From Botrytis cinerea B05.10 (lineage: Eukaryota > Ascomycota > Leotiomycetes > Helotiales > Sclerotiniaceae), in assembly GCF_000143535.2 (NCBI RefSeq), contig NC_037325.1:1612001-1676000 (forward strand): DNA of 64,000 bases. The letters run 5' to 3'. Shown one piece after another: positions 59,532-64,000 of the stretch (positions are counted from its first letter, which is position 1; each line of letters opens with the position of its first letter). The position numbers and the translations under genes were made by a program. A model generated the notes under the pieces. The model made no database searches, was not told where the DNA came from, and saw nothing but the letters and a program-made list of their open reading frames with translations.

Positions 59532-61297
59532 ATGCATGTCAAATCTCTTGCTGTGGCGGCTTTCAGTCTTGTTGGTACAATCGCTGCCCAACGTCCGACG
59601 GGCAGTGGCATCTGCGATTACTATACGACCGCTCTGTTTAAGGACAATACTGCTTCCAACCAACAGAAACTATTAATCCGCGTCGTCAATAGGGCTCTTG
59701 TTGGCAATACCTGTTAGTCCCTCATTTGAAATTCTGCAGATGTGTTACTCATTTACTGGCAGATGATCGACCAACCTCTGGTGTTATGGTCAATGGCATC
59801 CTCAGAGAAGGATCGTATAATGGTATCAAAGTCAACTTGTTGCCATATTTCAACGGTGGCTTCGTCTCTACTAATGGAGGAAACAAACCACTATCTGTCA
59901 ATTTTCTCGACGGTGGAGGAGCAAATAGTCTTCGGAATTACCAGCCGGCCAATTCTGATAAAAGCAATCAATAGTGAGCCTTTATGTTAACTGATACAAA
60001 ATGATACTAATTCTAGCAGCTTTCTCTTGACTCATCTCTATCAGTACTTTGGTGTGCTACTTTCATGCTCAAAGCAAGGTGGCGCTGAGTTCCCAGGATA
60101 TTCCGGTTCTGCATCTCAGTACAACATTCACAAGTATGCTAAGTTGAATACAATACTCCCACCTCTTAATCTCAAGTACTTGACCTCAACTAAGGCAAAT
60201 TTCTGACAATACCGCATAGGTTCATGTATCTTTCTGATGCTGAAGTTGGTTACTTTATTGAGCAGGTTGCGTTGTCTGCTGCATCCTTTGGCGTTTCTAG
60301 CTCAGATCTCACGATCATTGATTCCTCACTCCGACAATCATTTGGGTCTCGTTGCCTGCCACCAATGACGATCATTCCCAGCCAAGGAAGTCAGTTACAA
60401 TCAATTTGCACTGATGATTCATGTCCTCTAGCGCCAAATAATACTTGTGCTTCTTACGATCAAACAATCGCCATGCCTAAATCTGAAGCATGCTATGCCA
60501 CATTTATGGCTTGCCTTCACGCCTCAAATTCATTTCGACTCAATTGTGAATTGAGCTACTACACCTGTAAGAGCAATCGTTTCCCATCGGTGAATCCCGA
60601 TAGCACAATTTCAAAGACCCAATTATGTCGTTGTGAAGTCCCTGGGTTTAGTTCCGGCACTGGCTCAGTCCCTTTTTTCAGCCTCTGCCCATGTCCCACC
60701 TCTGGAACTGGATCCAGTTCTTTCTCTAAAATAACACCGGTTACTGTTTCGAGCATGGGAGTTGGAACTATTACTGGAGCAGCTAGGAGAGCTAGCACTA
60801 CCAGTACAGCCCCCGGAGCTATCACCAATACAGGTACAATTACTAGAACTAGCACTAGTAATGGCACAGCTATCCAAACGGTCATCATTAACACAGTTAT
60901 CAAGACTGGCAATATTAACACAGTTATCAGGACTGGCAATATTACGGGCACGTTTACTGGGAGCATAACTACCGGCGCATCTAATGGAAGCGGCAAAATC
61001 GCTAGCACAGTAACTAGAAGTAATGCTTTTGGCACAGGTATCAAAGGCGATAATATTCAGAGCACAATTACAGGAAGTGGAACTACCACGGGTATTAGAA
61101 CGAACAACAGTACCCGCAGAGGTACTAGCACTCCAACCATGATCAATGGTGCAGATTCGCGTCTAAGTCTTGGATCTACAAATAATACTAATAGTACTGT
61201 GACTATCGCCAAACCAACCCAGGTCACAGCAGGTGCCACAACTATTGGTTTGAGCTTTGTAGCCATTGCTGGTGGTCTTGCTGCCTACTTCTTATAG
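59532..61297 (+). CDS. secreted, probable GPI-anchored cell-wall protein
   Basis: Four exons, 59532-59712, 59763-59973, 60017-60133 and 60220-61297, give 528 residues. Signal peptide MHVKSLAVAAFSLVGTIAAQ. The N-terminal half is a globular, conserved-looking domain rich in Asn and Gly (GDYY-like start DYYTTALF, FNGGFVSTNGG, FLDGGGANSLRNYQ), followed by a Cys-rich stretch with about ten Cys between residues 225 and 320. Then 170 Ser/Thr-rich residues, with imperfect INTVIKTGN/INTVIRTGN repeats, are likely O-mannosylated. The end is hydrophobic (TTIGLSFVAIAGGLAAYFL) after a small-residue site, fitting GPI attachment. I do not recognise the N-terminal domain and give it no enzymatic function. Confidence 0.85.
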
Positions 61298-62427
61298 GTT
61301 CATGCGTGCAAACAAAATTTGGAATCATGTAACTACACGACTATGGTCTCCGGTAACGAGTGGAGGCGGACCTCGCTCCCTTATATTAGCGTCAGTGGTG
61401 AATGGGGTTCCATACATCTTTGCAATTCTTAGTGTAGTGGTCGTTATCGGTTATTGTGTTTCCCCTTGATTGAAAGTTGTTGAGCATGGGCCAAGTTTTG
61501 AGAGAGCTCCTGTCTCAACACTGATTGAATCGGAACCACTCAACAACATGGAATTGGGCTCTTCAAGGTTTGCATATTGCTTCTTTCGGACTTGAGCATT
61601 CGGAACGAAGATGGAATAGAAGAAATAGACATGGAAGGGAATGAAATGGTATACATCTTTGGCTTGCTGGATCAGTTTGTACACAATCTGGTCTGTCGTT
61701 GTTCTTACCGTTTGTTCCAAAGTTAAAAGAAAGGATTAGGTTTACAAGATAATTTTATTATGATATTATTTCCTCTTGAAGACTTGAAGCTCGTATTTCT
61801 TCATTGTATTGCTCATAAGAACCATTGTCATAAGTGAGTAATAACACTTGCGGAGATGATAATATTGAATCCAGAAGAATCGATCGAGGGAATCTAGAAA
61901 GATTTATCCAAGATAATTAGATTGGTAATTGATACAATGCGATGGAGTTGATGACATTTAGATATCTAGTTAGCAAAACTGTTATACGACGAGAAGTCAG
62001 AGAATGACATAATGTATACAAAGACTTTCCTCGTTGGTGTACGGAATAGCTGTCATGAAAACAGTAATAGAAATGATCGGTTTTAAACCAAGTAATATAC
62101 TCTCTCAGAAACAAGTCATTCTCCATTTTGACTTGAATCAAATCGAAACACTGAATTTTAAATGTTTCATGAAGGTTAATATCTGAGTGGGTTGAGATGA
62201 AAGACATTACCCCAGATTCTATGACTCGTTCACTTGAATTAGCGCAAGTTTTGTGAGGCTACCCGTGTCAGAACGCTTCACGTGATCTTGGTACATCTCC
62301 TCATCACTGTACTTTTCTTCAGCCACCTCAAACCTCACTCTTAGCTCATCAACCAAAGAAACTTCAATCGTGATATGCAAATCTCAATTATTCATACAGA
62401 TAAATTTAATGCCCATACTATCTGGCG
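61298..62427. other. 1.1-kb intergenic region
   Basis: AT-rich, no gene or ordered repeat seen. Confidence 0.5.
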
Positions 62428-63745
62428 ATGGAACGAAAGAACTCAGAAGCTGGCCCTCCGAACAATCCTTTAAAAATACCCGTTGCATCATTTCGTGTGT
62501 ATTGCCATTCATTCCGTACACGCTTTCCTACTAAGAAATAACAGCTACGCATAACTCACCTCGAGTTTGGTTCTTGACCTCTGCTTTATCTCCATTATCC
62601 GTCCGATTAATCAGACTTCTTCTCAAGCATGGCGATTATGTAGCTGCTGGTCTACCGCCAAGTGAAATCGAGGATGATGAGCGATGTGTAGAGTTCAAGG
62701 AACTGATCAATGATTGCAATAGTAGCAAAAAGCAGTGTGAGGGGTGGAAAGACAGAATTCGAGGGATTCGGGTTGATGGAAGGTTATTAAAAAAAAATTC
62801 CGTACCGCGGATGAGTTTGTGCTGAATTATTGATAGGGCCAAATCTCAATGTTTAGCAGCCATTGCAGAGGCTATCAAAGTATTCGGTCGTATAGATATT
62901 TTGTTGTGCTCTTCATCAGAAGGTAATCACGGATGGGGTGTTCATTTTAATATCGTGCTGATATCCGTGTAGCTGTTGTTGGTACGGTAGAGGAACTTTC
63001 GACAAATCCAGCTACTCAAAGTCTGGTTCGTGATCAATTCGAAGCCATCTATTTCAGTCAGATCAATTTTATCAAATCCGCTTTACCCCATCTTCGCCAA
63101 AAACGCGATGGTCATATCCTCATTCTTACTGGAATTACTGGACACATAGGTACACCTGGAATGTCCATGTATTGTGCTGCGACATGGGCTTTGGAAGGAT
63201 TTTGCGATGCCCTGACATATGAGATTGCTCCATTCAATATAAAATTGACCATCGTTCAACCGAATAAAGAGATTCCACTACTCACGAACAAGATTATGTT
63301 CGCTCCACAGTTACCACAATATGAAGCTCAAAATAATCCAGCTCCACAATTGAGGGAAGTCTTGACGCACGTGTTAAATTCACATCCAGATACTCGGATG
63401 GACCCACAGACTGGGAAAAGTACCATCGAGTCGAGATTTCCTAATTTACCTAGCGAATTGAGAGATAAGCTGGTCATGGAAACTGTTCATGCTTTGACGG
63501 CAATTGGAGGTCACGAAAATCCGCCAGCAAGACACATTGTAGGGTATGAAGGGATAGCATCGGTTAAAGAAAAGCTGAAGACAGTCAGCGAAGAGATGGA
63601 AGATTTTGTAGAAGTTAGTTGTGCGGTGGATATCTACACTAAGAGTGCCGTTAATCAGGCAGCGTTGGCTGAAATCAGATCTCAGCGTAAGCGTAGTGGC
63701 AGTCAGGATTCTAATGATGAAGAATCGACTCCAGTTTTATTTTAA
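62428..63745 (+). CDS. SDR-fold protein, probably non-catalytic
   Basis: Exons 62428-62494, 62566-62782, 62837-62922 and 62973-63745 give 380 residues in one frame. It resembles a short-chain dehydrogenase: a strand-helix start (WFLTSALSPLSVRLIRLLL), FGRIDILLCSSSE for the NNAG region, then SALPHLRQKRDGHILILTG, and YCAATWALEGF for the YxxxK site. Two key features are missing: the Gly-rich TGxxxGxG loop reads TSALSPLS, and the catalytic Lys is Thr. So oxidoreductase activity is doubtful and a regulatory or binding role more likely. The C-terminal 120 residues are an added helical extension ending in a polar tail. The first exon is the least certain. Confidence 0.85.
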
Positions 63746-64000
63746 TGGGAACTTTGAAATCTTTTGGAATTCACTTTACTTCCTTCTAGAGACTGAGTGA
63801 ATTGTAAGAAGAACGCCAGGCTGAAATTCAAGGCCGAGATTGGAAAGCTATATATATATATATGTATATATAGCTGAATTATATAGATACTCATTAGTAT
63901 TTCTCTAAATTGAAAGTGAAACTCACAAGTCTTTGCTCAAAATATATCATCTCACTATAATAAGTTGATGTTCGCGTTGATAATAAATTAATAGATTAGT
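63746..64000. other. window end, non-coding
   Basis: 3' flank of the SDR-fold gene. A TA run lies at 63848-63873. No gene. Confidence 0.6.

Noticed and set aside
1..64000. CRISPR arrays, rRNA genes or bacterial operons
   Set aside because: No spaced identical repeats of CRISPR type; the spliced genes show this is eukaryotic nuclear DNA.

Overview
The window reads as nuclear DNA of a filamentous ascomycete. Genes carry short introns (about 47-130 bases, GT...AG with CTAAC-like branch sites), intergenic spacers are long and AT-rich, and the gene set is fungal: a KAR9-type protein, a fused mitochondrial transhydrogenase, a dolichyl-diphosphate phosphatase, an S8 protease and a Ty3/Gypsy retrotransposon. 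The style suits Leotiomycetes such as Botrytis or Sclerotinia, but that placement is inference; no marker gene proves it.

Layout. 0.7-3.8 kb: a vWA-domain protein interrupted by an in-frame TGA. 7.2-9.4 kb: a seven-TM receptor-like protein with a long Pro/Ser-rich tail. 12.7-13.5 kb (-): a small protein, probably NTF2-like. 14.1-16.1 kb (-) and 16.6-17.3 kb (+): a divergent pair, an RWD-RBR ubiquitin ligase and a dolichyl-diphosphatase. 19.7-22.5 kb: a secreted subtilase. 25.0-26.2 kb: a coiled-coil protein. 27.4-31.4 kb: a 13-exon proton-translocating NAD(P) transhydrogenase with a 4-base micro-exon.

33.9-51.6 kb is the accessory region. Two paralogous RNase III-fold genes, both with decayed catalytic positions, lie here (33.9-35.6 kb, fused to an unknown C-terminal region; 50.1-50.6 kb, domain alone). 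Between them a 10,969-bp Ty3/Gypsy element (35,665-46,633, on the minus strand) has two 271-bp LTRs that match base for base by eye and a 4-bp target duplication. It encodes Gag-protease, RT-RNase H-integrase and an unrecognised 963-residue third ORF. Five same-orientation copies of a 27-bp palindrome, with arms like those of loxP, sit at the module boundaries and closely bracket the third ORF. Next to the element are relics of a dynamin-type GTPase and perhaps a polyketide-synthase enoyl reductase, then a diverged solo LTR of a related family.

53.5-56.8 kb (-): a KAR9/GAS2-type microtubule protein with an SxIP motif, set in microsatellite-rich spacers. 59.5-61.3 kb: a probable GPI-anchored wall protein. 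62.4-63.7 kb: an SDR-fold protein whose YxxxK lysine is replaced.

The host genes are unlinked functions without operon logic. The best candidate for something undescribed is the cassette-like retrotransposon with palindromes between its modules, together with the neighbouring non-canonical RNase III-fold proteins.
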